From Maribacter cobaltidurans (GTDB lineage Bacteria; Bacteroidota; Bacteroidia; Flavobacteriales; Flavobacteriaceae), in NCBI RefSeq assembly GCF_002269385.1, contig NZ_CP022957.1, positions 987,001-1,051,000 on the forward strand: a DNA stretch of 64,000 nt. Direction: 5' to 3'. The notes beneath the pieces are model-generated. The model saw nothing but the letters and a program-made list of their open reading frames with translations. It was not told the origin of the DNA and made no database searches. The translations under genes were made by a program, and so were the position numbers. Numbering within the stretch: the stretch's first letter is position 1; each line of letters begins with the position of its first letter. Shown here one piece after another: positions 29,647-37,303 of this stretch.

Positions 29647-30251
29647 TGAAGTTCTTTTTCAAGGTCATATCCTTTATATTCCACCCCATCTTTGCGCCTA
29701 TAGCAGGAACCATTGCTTATTTTCTATCAACACCTAAGTACAGTCCTTTAGAATTACAAAGTGGCAATATACTTCCTATTTTTATTCTAACCGTAATTAT
29801 TCCAATCATTGCCTTTTTAATATTAAAAAACCTAGGCGTTGCGAACACGGTCTTCCTCAACTCAGTTTCAGAAAGAAAATACCCTCTATTAATTCATATC
29901 ATATTACTTGGATTGATACTTATAAAGGTCATTCCCAACAATTACATAGCTGAACTTTATTTTTATTTCGTAGGTCTTATAGGGGCAGCTTTTTGTTGTT
30001 TATTTTTACTTTATTTCAATTTTAAAACAAGCCTTCATAGCGTTGGAATTTCTGGAATACTCATGTACCTAATTAATCTAAGCATTCATTTTGAAATCAA
30101 CATTGTCATTGCCATTGGGTTAATGACTTTTTTTACAGGAATAGTATCCTCCGCCAGATTATATTTAAAGGCACACACAAAATCAGAGGTTATTGTAGGT
30201 CTTCTAATTGGCCTGTTGACCCAACTACTTACCGTTAAATTTTGGCTATAG
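29646..30251 (+). CDS. Small multi-pass membrane protein, faintly PAP2-like
   Basis: 201 residues with about six membrane helices. Two motifs resemble PAP2 phosphatases: SLHSVGISG (compare PSGH-type motif 2) and SARLYLKAHTKSE near residue 169 (compare motif 3, SRxxxxxHxxxD). The match is incomplete: a Glu stands for the Asp, and no clear motif 1 is seen. I would call it an integral membrane protein of unknown function, possibly a degenerate phosphatase. It is coupled to rpoN by a one-base overlap and overlaps the tail of the convergent gene by six bases. Confidence 0.7.
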   Translation: MKFFFKVISFIFHPIFAPIAGTIAYFLSTPKYSPLELQSGNILPIFILTVIIPIIAFLILKNLGVANTVFLNSVSERKYPLLIHIILLGLILIKVIPNNYIAELYFYFVGLIGAAFCCLFLLYFNFKTSLHSVGISGILMYLINLSIHFEINIVIAIGLMTFFTGIVSSARLYLKAHTKSEVIVGLLIGLLTQLLTVKFWL

Positions 30252-30935
30252 AATATAGAAAATTAGGCCGACCCTTAAGGCTTTAAGACCAATGGATTCA
30301 TTATTCAAAAGGGCCTTATCACTAAACAAATCAGTTAGGGAATAGTAAATATGGACATTAAAAGTATTGTATCCAACATTAAAAGTAGGCCCATATTGGA
30401 ATCTATTTACGTCGCTATTGAAAAAACCATCCTTATAGTCAGATGTTACCAATTTTGATCTTGCGCCTACGACATATCCAAATTTAACTCCCGCATAAAT
30501 TCTCCAAAACTTATAATCTGAAGGGGTGGAATTCCTCCATCTAAACTCTAGGGGGAACTCAATTAAATGGGTCTCAATTTTACTTCTTTTAAAACCGCCG
30601 ACCAATCCACCAATATCGTATGAAAACCCGTTAGAAAGCTCCCTAACTACCAAATTGGAATAATAGGTGTTCAATGCCAAACCTAAACCTACAGCCAATG
30701 CTCTTGTACCGCCCTTGTTCAATGGTATATCCTTTATTATACCCCCTTGTAGTCCATAAGATAAGTTTCTTTGATTTAAATCATCTGGCCTTTTTCTAAT
30801 AAAGTTGTAGGTAATACCAAGATAAAATTGGTCTTCAAAATAACGCTGGTTGTCACTAACTTCATTGGATGAACTATCTTGCGATAAACAACTAAAATAA
30901 CATGAAAGGAAAAGTAGGAATATAAATAGCCTCAT
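30246..30935 (-). CDS. PorT-like outer-membrane beta-barrel protein
   Basis: The ATG at 30935 gives a signal peptide MRLFIFLLFLSCYFSCLS and 229 residues; a longer frame begins only with TTG. The body is alternating-strand barrel (FYLGITYNFIRKRP, HLIEFPLEFRWRN, WRIYAGVKFGYVVG) and ends LRVGLIFYIL, typical of OMP C-termini. HLIEFPLE is characteristic of the PorT/porin_b-brl family, but this is not the T9SS porT itself as far as I can judge. It is separated from exbD by a terminator (30961-30984). Confidence 0.75.
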   Translation of the reverse strand: MRLFIFLLFLSCYFSCLSQDSSSNEVSDNQRYFEDQFYLGITYNFIRKRPDDLNQRNLSYGLQGGIIKDIPLNKGGTRALAVGLGLALNTYYSNLVVRELSNGFSYDIGGLVGGFKRSKIETHLIEFPLEFRWRNSTPSDYKFWRIYAGVKFGYVVGARSKLVTSDYKDGFFNSDVNRFQYGPTFNVGYNTFNVHIYYSLTDLFSDKALLNNESIGLKALRVGLIFYIL

Positions 30936-30954
30936 AACATCAAATTTAAACAAA

Positions 30955-30984
30955 TAAAAAACGCTTCAAATAATTTTGAAGCGT
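30955..30984 (-). terminator. Terminator after the exbBD operon
   Basis: ACGCTTCAAA and TTTGAAGCGT form a perfect 10-bp stem with a TAAT loop. In minus-strand direction it is followed by a T-run (complement of AAATAAAAA). It lies between the last exbD and the PorT-like gene. Confidence 0.9.
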
Positions 30985-31009
30985 CTTAAAAAGTTTGAAA
31001 AATTACTAA

Positions 31010-31492
31010 TTATTGAAGGTTCCTAAATGCGTCACCCTCATATGTAGTATAGTTTACTTTTAATGCATTCACCTTACGCAATTCCTGTTTGATATCAGAT
31101 ATGAGTCCCATACTGGCATTCTTATCGACCTTTAAGGCAGTTGTTAATACATTCTGAAGTTCCTGAGGCTTTTTAGCCCTTTCCATTAAAATATAGTCCC
31201 CAACCTCAGATGGCTTGGCAAACTTATCGTTCAATTGTATTTGTGGTTCTGTACCGTATACCTTTTCGTACTCTCTAGTTGGCTTTCCAACATAGATATA
31301 AATTACCCTATCCTTTTTTTCAAGTTTCTTTACCTCATTGGCATTGGGCAACACATTTTCTACTTTAAGGGAACTATCCTTCATAACCGTTACCGTCATA
31401 AAGAAGAACAAAAGCATAAATACAATGTCAGGAAGTGAGGCAGTTGATACTGCCGGTACTTCTCCATCCTTTTTCTTTGCAAATTTAGACAT
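31010..31492 (-). CDS. ExbD/TolR family biopolymer transport protein
   Basis: 160 residues with one N-terminal membrane helix. The helix is preceded by STASLPDIVFMLLFF, where the Asp is the conserved proton-path residue of ExbD. The rest is periplasmic and ends with a TolR-type fold (SDIKQELRKVNALKVNYTTY). It partners ExbB to energise TonB receptors. It is the last gene of the ExbB operon, 24 bases after the other exbD. Two different ExbD proteins in one operon are usual in Flavobacteriaceae. Confidence 0.92.
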   Translation of the reverse strand: MSKFAKKKDGEVPAVSTASLPDIVFMLLFFFMTVTVMKDSSLKVENVLPNANEVKKLEKKDRVIYIYVGKPTREYEKVYGTEPQIQLNDKFAKPSEVGDYILMERAKKPQELQNVLTTALKVDKNASMGLISDIKQELRKVNALKVNYTTYEGDAFRNLQ

Positions 31493-31516
31493 AGTGTTTT
31501 CTAGTTTTCTTCTTTA

Positions 31517-32137
31517 TTAATTCGTAGTTGTTTCAGCTTCTGACAACTTTTGCGGGAACAAATCCTGGATTCTTTTAACCTTTTCCTTTAGTTCCTCTTT
31601 AGCATCGTCCGAAGTTTCAGGATTTAAATATTCCGCTTCCATATCCACAAAGTTCTTTCCGTAGAGTCTCTGGGCTTCCCTATCCCTTAAATCGTTATAA
31701 GCGCCCACAAGTTCATTTTGAACCGTGATATAGGTTGAATATTTGGTTTCCCTATCATTCTTTAAGGAGATAATTGCCTTTCCAGGACTATCGGATGAAG
31801 AAGCATCTCTAGCTCCTTGACAATAGCTACAATAATCTGGACTTCCTTGAGGCGCACCTCCATTGTCCAAGAATGCCATAGCCTTCTCTCTTAGATTAGA
31901 AATCTCAATCAGCTCATCATCGGCCAACAATTGACCATTCTTATTTATGTTGACCTGAAAGATATTCTTCTGTTTAATTACAACATCTTGATCTGGCGGT
32001 TCAATTGGAGGCAACATACGGTCTAAGCCTGCATCCGTTTCTATGGTAGTCGTTACCAAGAAAAAGATGAGCAGTAGAAACGCGATGTCCGCCATGGAAC
32101 CTGCATTTACTTCTGGTGCTCCTGCTCTTCTAGCCAT
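31517..32137 (-). CDS. ExbD/TolR family biopolymer transport protein, larger paralogue
   Basis: 206 residues. The single helix is GSMADIAFLLLIFFLVTTTI with the conserved Asp. The periplasmic part is longer than in the second ExbD and contains a small insertion with a YCSYC motif (CxxC). That CxxC could form a disulfide or bind a metal; it is not a general ExbD feature. Second ExbD of the operon, 11 bases after the four-helix protein gene. Confidence 0.92.
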   Translation of the reverse strand: MARRAGAPEVNAGSMADIAFLLLIFFLVTTTIETDAGLDRMLPPIEPPDQDVVIKQKNIFQVNINKNGQLLADDELIEISNLREKAMAFLDNGGAPQGSPDYCSYCQGARDASSSDSPGKAIISLKNDRETKYSTYITVQNELVGAYNDLRDREAQRLYGKNFVDMEAEYLNPETSDDAKEELKEKVKRIQDLFPQKLSEAETTTN

Positions 32138-32148
32138 AATTTATTTTT

Positions 32149-32580
32149 TTATTTACCGAATAATTTCTTTACTCCGGGTACAATCATCAAAATAACGGCA
32201 GCTACCGTTAAAATAAAAAATACGTTTAGTCCCATCCCAATTTTCTTAACCGTAGACTCACTGGACATTGCCATATATTCTGGTGCAACATCTGTACCAC
32301 TGGAAAGTACATAGGAAATTCCTACAACTATCGCCAATCCTACGACTACGAACAAAGTTTTCTTAAGCCCTTGAGGGTTAGAGAACAAATTCTTTAATGT
32401 GAACAATAATGCGGTCACCACAGCAATCCCCAAAAGAATGTACGTAATCATGAACATGGTATTCATGGCACCGCTTTGAGCCGCCTCCGCTGCAGGCATG
32501 TCGCTATCCGGCAACATGTACCAAAGCACAGCACTCAGCAAGCCAATGACAATCAATGCTATTTTTACAATTTTTTGCAT
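32149..32580 (-). CDS. Four-helix membrane protein of the ExbB operon, unknown function
   Basis: 143 residues with four hydrophobic segments (about residues 4-22, 41-63, 72-95 and 115-137). Small residues flank each helix (DMPAAEAAQSGAMNT). I do not recognise a domain. It lies between exbB (32 bases away) and exbD (11 bases away), so it is very likely made with the energy-transducing complex and may be part of it. Confidence 0.82.
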   Translation of the reverse strand: MQKIVKIALIVIGLLSAVLWYMLPDSDMPAAEAAQSGAMNTMFMITYILLGIAVVTALLFTLKNLFSNPQGLKKTLFVVVGLAIVVGISYVLSSGTDVAPEYMAMSSESTVKKIGMGLNVFFILTVAAVILMIVPGVKKLFGK

Positions 32581-32612
32581 AATACTTACAATTTAGTATT
32601 TAAAGGTGAAAA

Positions 32613-33362
32613 TTATTTTTTGTGGTCTACCAACATATCGATCAAAGTAATCGAAGAGTCCTCCATATCATTAACGATACTATCAATCTTAGCGATAATA
32701 TAGTTGTAAAAGATTTGAAGTATGATAGCCGTAATAAGACCAAATACCGTAGTCAATAACGCCACCTGGATATCACCTGCAATAAGGGAAGCACTTAAAT
32801 TACCTACCGCCGCAATCTTCTGGAAGGCCTGAATCATACCGATTACCGTACCCATGAAACCAAGCATTGGAGCAATAGCGATAAACAAAGACAACCAAGA
32901 AACATTTTTCTCCAATTGTCCCATCTGCACACCACCGTAAGCCACAACAGCCTTTTCTGCAGACTCTACACTTTCATTGGCCCTATCCAAACCTTGATAA
33001 TAGATGGAAGCAACAGGACCTTTAGTGTTTCTACATACTTCTTTGGCAGCCTCTACTCCCCCAGAAGCTAAAGCATCTTCCACTTGTTGCTTCAACTTGG
33101 CGGTATTTGTACTTGCCATATTCAAATAAATAATTCTTTCAATCGCTACGGCCAAACCAAGAATTAAACACAAAAGAACGATTCCCATGAAACCTGCACC
33201 ACCTTGGATGAACTGTTCTTTCAATATTTGGGTAAATCCTCTCTCCGCCTCAGGAGCTGCATCTTGAACTAGCAAAGCCACTGCCGCCACTTTTGCACTT
33301 ACCATATTTGTACCTGCTACAAACGCCCCAGCTACAGCTAGGCTTGGAAATAATTTTTTCAT
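32613..33362 (-). CDS. exbB: MotA/TolQ/ExbB proton channel protein
   Basis: 249 residues. An N-terminal signal or extra helix (residues 1-25) is followed by a helix at ~58-80, then the long cytoplasmic part and two C-terminal helices. The conserved GTVIGMIQAF and the last pair AIILQIFYNYI are TolQ/ExbB signatures. Together with two ExbD proteins it turns proton flow into force on TonB, which supports receptors such as those at 9.7 kb and 52-55 kb. Confidence 0.93.
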   Translation of the reverse strand: MKKLFPSLAVAGAFVAGTNMVSAKVAAVALLVQDAAPEAERGFTQILKEQFIQGGAGFMGIVLLCLILGLAVAIERIIYLNMASTNTAKLKQQVEDALASGGVEAAKEVCRNTKGPVASIYYQGLDRANESVESAEKAVVAYGGVQMGQLEKNVSWLSLFIAIAPMLGFMGTVIGMIQAFQKIAAVGNLSASLIAGDIQVALLTTVFGLITAIILQIFYNYIIAKIDSIVNDMEDSSITLIDMLVDHKK

Positions 33363-33439
33363 TTTTTCAAACTTAAATTAGTTAGTTAATAGGGTTAAAG
33401 ATAAAAAAAAATCAATATAAAAAAAGTAAAACTTACTTG

Positions 33440-33527
33440 CAGAGAGGAAGGGATTCGAACCCTCGATACACTTTTGGTGTATACACACTTTCCAGGCGTG
33501 CGCCTTCGACCACTCGGCCACCTCTCT
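33440..33527 (-). tRNA. tRNA-Ser (anticodon GGA)
   Basis: The minus strand reads AGAGAGG as 5' acceptor strand, paired with CCTCTCT, then the discriminator G. The D arm GCCGAGTGG, an anticodon loop CTGGAAA (anticodon GGA, bases 33493-33491), a long variable arm pairing TACAC with GTGTA, and T loop GGTTCGAATCC are all present. The long variable arm marks a class II tRNA. The anticodon reads UCC and UCU. The CCA end is not encoded. Confidence 0.95.
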
Positions 33528-33597
33528 AGTTTAGCCTTTTTAAAGGTTGGGCAAATAACAAAAAAAATATTAGACAATAAAATTATACCCGTTAATT

Positions 33598-34638
33598 TTA
33601 GTGCATTTCTCCACGAAGGGAAGTTTCAAAAACCGTTTTAAAGTGTTTGCCGGACACTCCACTTCCCAACATGTACATGGCCTTTGAAATAGCGGCCTCC
33701 GTGGTAATATCCTTACCATTAATAACTTGCATTTGTTTTAAACGGGAACTCGTTTCGTATTTACCCATAATTACACCACCACCAGAGCATTGAGTCACAT
33801 TAATTATGTGCAAACCACTATCGATAGCTTTTTTTAAACAATTTAAAAACCAATCAGCCGTAGGAGCGTTACCGGAGCCATAGGTTTCCAAAATTAAAGC
33901 CCTTAGACCTGGTGTTTGTAATACGCTTTCCACAAAGGCCCAGTTTATTCCCGGAAAAAGTTTTAACAATCCAATATTGGAATCCAATTTTTTATGAACT
34001 ATTAAATTTTTATTTCTTTTCTTGGGAAGGAGATACTCCGTGAATACATTCAGGTGAACCCCGGACTCTGCTAAATGGGGATAATTAAAGGATGTAAATG
34101 CCTGAAAGTTCTCCGCATTTATTTTGGTAGTTCTGTTCCCTCTATAAAGCTTATACTCAAAATAAAGACACACTTCCTTAATGACAGGCATGCCATTCTT
34201 TTGCAATGCCGCAATCTGAATTGATGTAATGAGATTTTCTTTGGCATCTGTTCGTAAATCCCCTATTGGCAATTGCGAACCTGTTAAAATCACTGGCTTA
34301 TCCAAATTCTCCAATAAAAAGCTAAGTGCGGATGCCGTATAGCTCATGGTGTCGCTTCCATGCAAAACTACAAAGCCATCATATTCAGAATAACTTTCTT
34401 CAATAATTGTGGCAATCTTGACCCATTCATCAGGATTCATATTGGAAGAATCTATTGGATTTTCAAATGAAATGGAGTTAATGGAACAGTCCAATTGATT
34501 CAATTCCGGAATATGTTTCAAGAGCTTATTAAAATTGAACGACCTTAATGCTCCCGTTTCATAATCTTTAACCATACCAATGGTTCCCCCTGTATACAAC
34601 AATAAAATCTTTATTTTATCCAAGTTCATGATTTCCAT
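33598..34638 (-). CDS. Type I L-asparaginase (cytoplasmic)
   Basis: 346 residues. The N-terminal motif LLLYTGGTIGM carries the catalytic Thr, and the second motif reads VVLHGSDTMSYTAS. There is no signal peptide, which fits the cytoplasmic type I (AnsA-like) enzyme. It hydrolyses asparagine to aspartate and ammonia. ATG codons at 34638 and 34629 are both possible. It follows the TatD gene by 7 bases, so they are probably one operon. Confidence 0.92.
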   Translation of the reverse strand: MEIMNLDKIKILLLYTGGTIGMVKDYETGALRSFNFNKLLKHIPELNQLDCSINSISFENPIDSSNMNPDEWVKIATIIEESYSEYDGFVVLHGSDTMSYTASALSFLLENLDKPVILTGSQLPIGDLRTDAKENLITSIQIAALQKNGMPVIKEVCLYFEYKLYRGNRTTKINAENFQAFTSFNYPHLAESGVHLNVFTEYLLPKKRNKNLIVHKKLDSNIGLLKLFPGINWAFVESVLQTPGLRALILETYGSGNAPTADWFLNCLKKAIDSGLHIINVTQCSGGGVIMGKYETSSRLKQMQVINGKDITTEAAISKAMYMLGSGVSGKHFKTVFETSLRGEMH

Positions 34639-34645
34639 TTTTCAT

Positions 34646-35413
34646 CTATATCCCGAAAACTTCCTTGGAGTTCGCCGTGGTGATTTGAGCGACTTGTTCT
34701 ATATCCATTTTATAAATATCAGCTACCTTTTCCAATACGTTAAGGATATAGGAACTCTCATTTCTTTTACCCCTGAAAGGGGTTGGGGCCAAATAAGGAG
34801 CATCAGTTTCCAATACGATATCATGAATATCGATTTGATTCAAAAAGCTATCTATTTTACCATTTTTAAAGGTAACCACACCCCCTATCCCAAGTTTCAT
34901 ATGACAATCGATCGCTTTTTTTGCTTGTTCCAGATTCCCTGTAAAACAATGAAATATACCTCTCAGATCCTCATCCATTTGTTCTTCCAAAATTTGAAAC
35001 ACCTCATCAAAAGCATCCCGGCAATGGATCACAATGGGCAGTTTATTGTTTTTAGCCAATTGAATCTGACGCCTAAACGCTTCCTGTTGTTCCCTTAAAA
35101 ATGACTTGTCCCAATATAAATCAATTCCTATTTCACCAATAGCGAAATATTTATTCTCAGTCACAATCTTCTCAATATGTGCCAATTCCGCCTCAAAGTC
35201 TTCCTTTACATGGGTTGGATGCAGCCCAGCCATTAAAAAAACGTGGTCCGGGTATTTGTTTTTCAAGTCCAACATTCTCTTTGTGTAGGTGGAATCTATA
35301 GCCGGAACAAAAAAGCGTTTGACCCCCATATCCAAAGCCTTCTGGATTAACTCATCCCTATCCTCATCAAAAGCTTCACTATAGAGATGTGTATGTGTAT
35401 CTGTTATAACCAT
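34646..35413 (-). CDS. TatD family metal-dependent hydrolase
   Basis: 255 residues. Metal ligands are visible: ITDTHTHLYS near the start, IGEIGIDLYWD, VIHCRDAFDE, FHCFTG and LETDAPYLAP. This is the TatD/YcfH TIM-barrel metallohydrolase family with DNase activity in some members. It has no signal peptide. It shares an operon with the asparaginase gene. Confidence 0.95.
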   Translation of the reverse strand: MVITDTHTHLYSEAFDEDRDELIQKALDMGVKRFFVPAIDSTYTKRMLDLKNKYPDHVFLMAGLHPTHVKEDFEAELAHIEKIVTENKYFAIGEIGIDLYWDKSFLREQQEAFRRQIQLAKNNKLPIVIHCRDAFDEVFQILEEQMDEDLRGIFHCFTGNLEQAKKAIDCHMKLGIGGVVTFKNGKIDSFLNQIDIHDIVLETDAPYLAPTPFRGKRNESSYILNVLEKVADIYKMDIEQVAQITTANSKEVFGI

Positions 35414-35497
35414 AGCACAAAAATAGGCTTATATTTGGCTTTTGTGAACATTCAATCGCTATCAATCCCAAGAAAAAGACACACCGTACCGGACATC

Positions 35498-35953
35498 ATG
35501 AAATCACTTAAAAAAAAATTAATAAAAAGAGGGTATCATAGAATTCCCCTGACACTCACCAACACCAACCATTTGGAAGTTTTTGCAAAAATCAATGGCA
35601 GGTCCGGAAGATTTATTCTGGATACCGGTGCATCCAATACCTGTATTGGGTTCGACCGAATGGACCAATTTGATCTTATCTCGAAATCCTCCGAAATTAA
35701 AGCCGCCGGTGCGGGAGCAACGGAAATGGACACCCTTACTTCAACAAAAAACCATATTGAAATAGGCCAATGGAAAAAAAAGAAACTAAAAATTGTTCTT
35801 TTTGACCTTGTTCATGTAAATACGGCATTAATCTCCCATAATGCCCAGCCCGTGGATGGAGTTATTGGTGCCGATATTCTCAACAAAGCCAAGGCCATTA
35901 TAGATTACAGGAAAATGTGCGTATACTTAAAATCCAAGAAGAATGAAAAATAA
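35498..35953 (+). CDS. Retropepsin-like aspartic protease (clan AA)
   Basis: I chose ATG 35498 (MKSLKKKLIKRG, 151 residues); an open frame continues upstream but has no good start. The flap-half holds the catalytic DTGAS at Asp42-Thr-Gly (GRFILDTGASNTCIG), and a matching hydrophobic strand near the end (DGVIGADILNKAKAIIDY) is the second half of a retropepsin-like fold. With a single DTG a dimer is expected. Substrates are not known. No signal peptide is visible. Confidence 0.82.
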   Translation: MKSLKKKLIKRGYHRIPLTLTNTNHLEVFAKINGRSGRFILDTGASNTCIGFDRMDQFDLISKSSEIKAAGAGATEMDTLTSTKNHIEIGQWKKKKLKIVLFDLVHVNTALISHNAQPVDGVIGADILNKAKAIIDYRKMCVYLKSKKNEK

Positions 35954-35955
35954 AA

Positions 35956-35980
35956 AAGCATCGGTATCCCGATGCTTCTG
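35956..35980. terminator. Terminator between the retropepsin-like gene and sucB
   Basis: AAGCATCGG pairs with CCGATGCTT, loop TATC, with A-run on the left. It can serve both convergent genes. Confidence 0.85.
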
Positions 35981-36004
35981 TTATTATTTAAATACCTTAG
36001 GTAA

Positions 36005-37282
36005 TTACATTTCCAAAGCTTTTTTAACGTCGTTGTCCATCAAAAATTCTTCCGGACTTTCCAATGCTTCCTTAACCGCTACCAAGAAACCAACGGATTC
36101 CTTGCCATCTATTATACGGTGGTCATACGACAAGGCTACATACATTATAGGAGCTATTGCAATGGCACCATCCCTAGCAATAGGACGCTCCACAATATTA
36201 TGCATACCTAGAATTGCACTTTGAGGCGGATTGATGATAGGTGTTGACAACATAGAACCGAACACACCTCCATTGGTAATGGTAAAGGTACCTCCAGTCA
36301 TTTCATCTACTGTTATCTCACCTTCCCTAGCCCGTATCGCCAATCTTTTCACCTCAGCCTCAATTCCCCTAAAAGTAAGGTTTTCAGCATTTCTGATTAC
36401 AGGAACCATTAAACCCTTTGGTCCAGATACAGCAATACTGATGTCACAAAAATCATAAGAAATCATTTCCTTTCCATCGATCATGGAATTAACAGCTGGA
36501 TACATTTCCAAAGCCCTTACGACAGCTTTTGTAAAGAAGGACATAAATCCAAGTCCTACTCCATGCCTTTCCTTAAACTCCTCTTTATATTTATTTCGTA
36601 ATTCGAAAATTGCCGACATATCCACCTCGTTAAAGGTAGTTAACATCGCAGTTTCATTCTTAGCGGACACCAACCGCTCAGCCACCTTTCTCCTTAACAT
36701 GGACAGTTTTGAGCGTGTTTCCCCACGGCTACCCCCAGTAACGGGAGAGCCCATTGAAGGTTTGGCGTTCATGGCATCTGACTTTGTAATCCTACCATCG
36801 CGACCCGTACCGGAAACACTTGATGCATCAATACCTTTTTCATTAAGTATTTTCTTAGCTGCAGGTGAGGCCACACCGGATGCATAGGTTTCCTTGGCTT
36901 GAGGAGGCTGAGGTGCCTTTTCACTATCTTCCTTCTTATCCTTTTCTGCCTTTTGACTATCCAAATCCTTTTCGGCATTGCTCGAAGAACCTTCGTCACC
37001 TCCTGAAGATGAACTAGCCGCCTTACTGGCACCATCAGGCTTTTCTGCACCGGTATCGATCAAACAAACGACCGCACCCACGGCAACAGCATCCCCGACT
37101 TCCGCTTTGAGGGTAATGGTACCACTGGCTTCTGCAGGCAACTCCAATGTCGCCTTATCCGAATCTACCTCCGCAATTGCTTGGTCTTTCTCCACATAAT
37201 CCCCATCCTCTACCAACCACTCGGCGATTTCAACTTCAGTTATGGATTCCCCTGGTGAGGGAACTTTCATTTCTAGAATCAT
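36005..37282 (-). CDS. sucB: Dihydrolipoyl succinyltransferase, E2 of 2-oxoglutarate dehydrogenase
   Basis: 425 residues. One lipoyl domain at the N-terminus with the lipoylated Lys43 (EVDSDKATLEL). A Ser/Lys/Glu-rich linker follows (~85-130), then a peripheral subunit-binding domain with VASPAAKKILNEKG, then the acyltransferase core ending with SYDHRIIDGKESVGFL, which carries the catalytic His. It transfers succinyl from lipoyl to CoA in the TCA cycle. It follows sucA by 21 bases. The core FTITNGGVFGSMLSTP fits the succinyl rather than acetyl enzyme. Confidence 0.96.
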   Translation of the reverse strand: MILEMKVPSPGESITEVEIAEWLVEDGDYVEKDQAIAEVDSDKATLELPAEASGTITLKAEVGDAVAVGAVVCLIDTGAEKPDGASKAASSSSGGDEGSSSNAEKDLDSQKAEKDKKEDSEKAPQPPQAKETYASGVASPAAKKILNEKGIDASSVSGTGRDGRITKSDAMNAKPSMGSPVTGGSRGETRSKLSMLRRKVAERLVSAKNETAMLTTFNEVDMSAIFELRNKYKEEFKERHGVGLGFMSFFTKAVVRALEMYPAVNSMIDGKEMISYDFCDISIAVSGPKGLMVPVIRNAENLTFRGIEAEVKRLAIRAREGEITVDEMTGGTFTITNGGVFGSMLSTPIINPPQSAILGMHNIVERPIARDGAIAIAPIMYVALSYDHRIIDGKESVGFLVAVKEALESPEEFLMDNDVKKALEM

Positions 37283-37303
37283 TCTTTCTATAATTTGATA
37301 TTC

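Noticed and set aside
33395..33577. Open frame over the tRNA-Ser gene
   Set aside because: It is a by-product of the tRNA sequence on the same strand.
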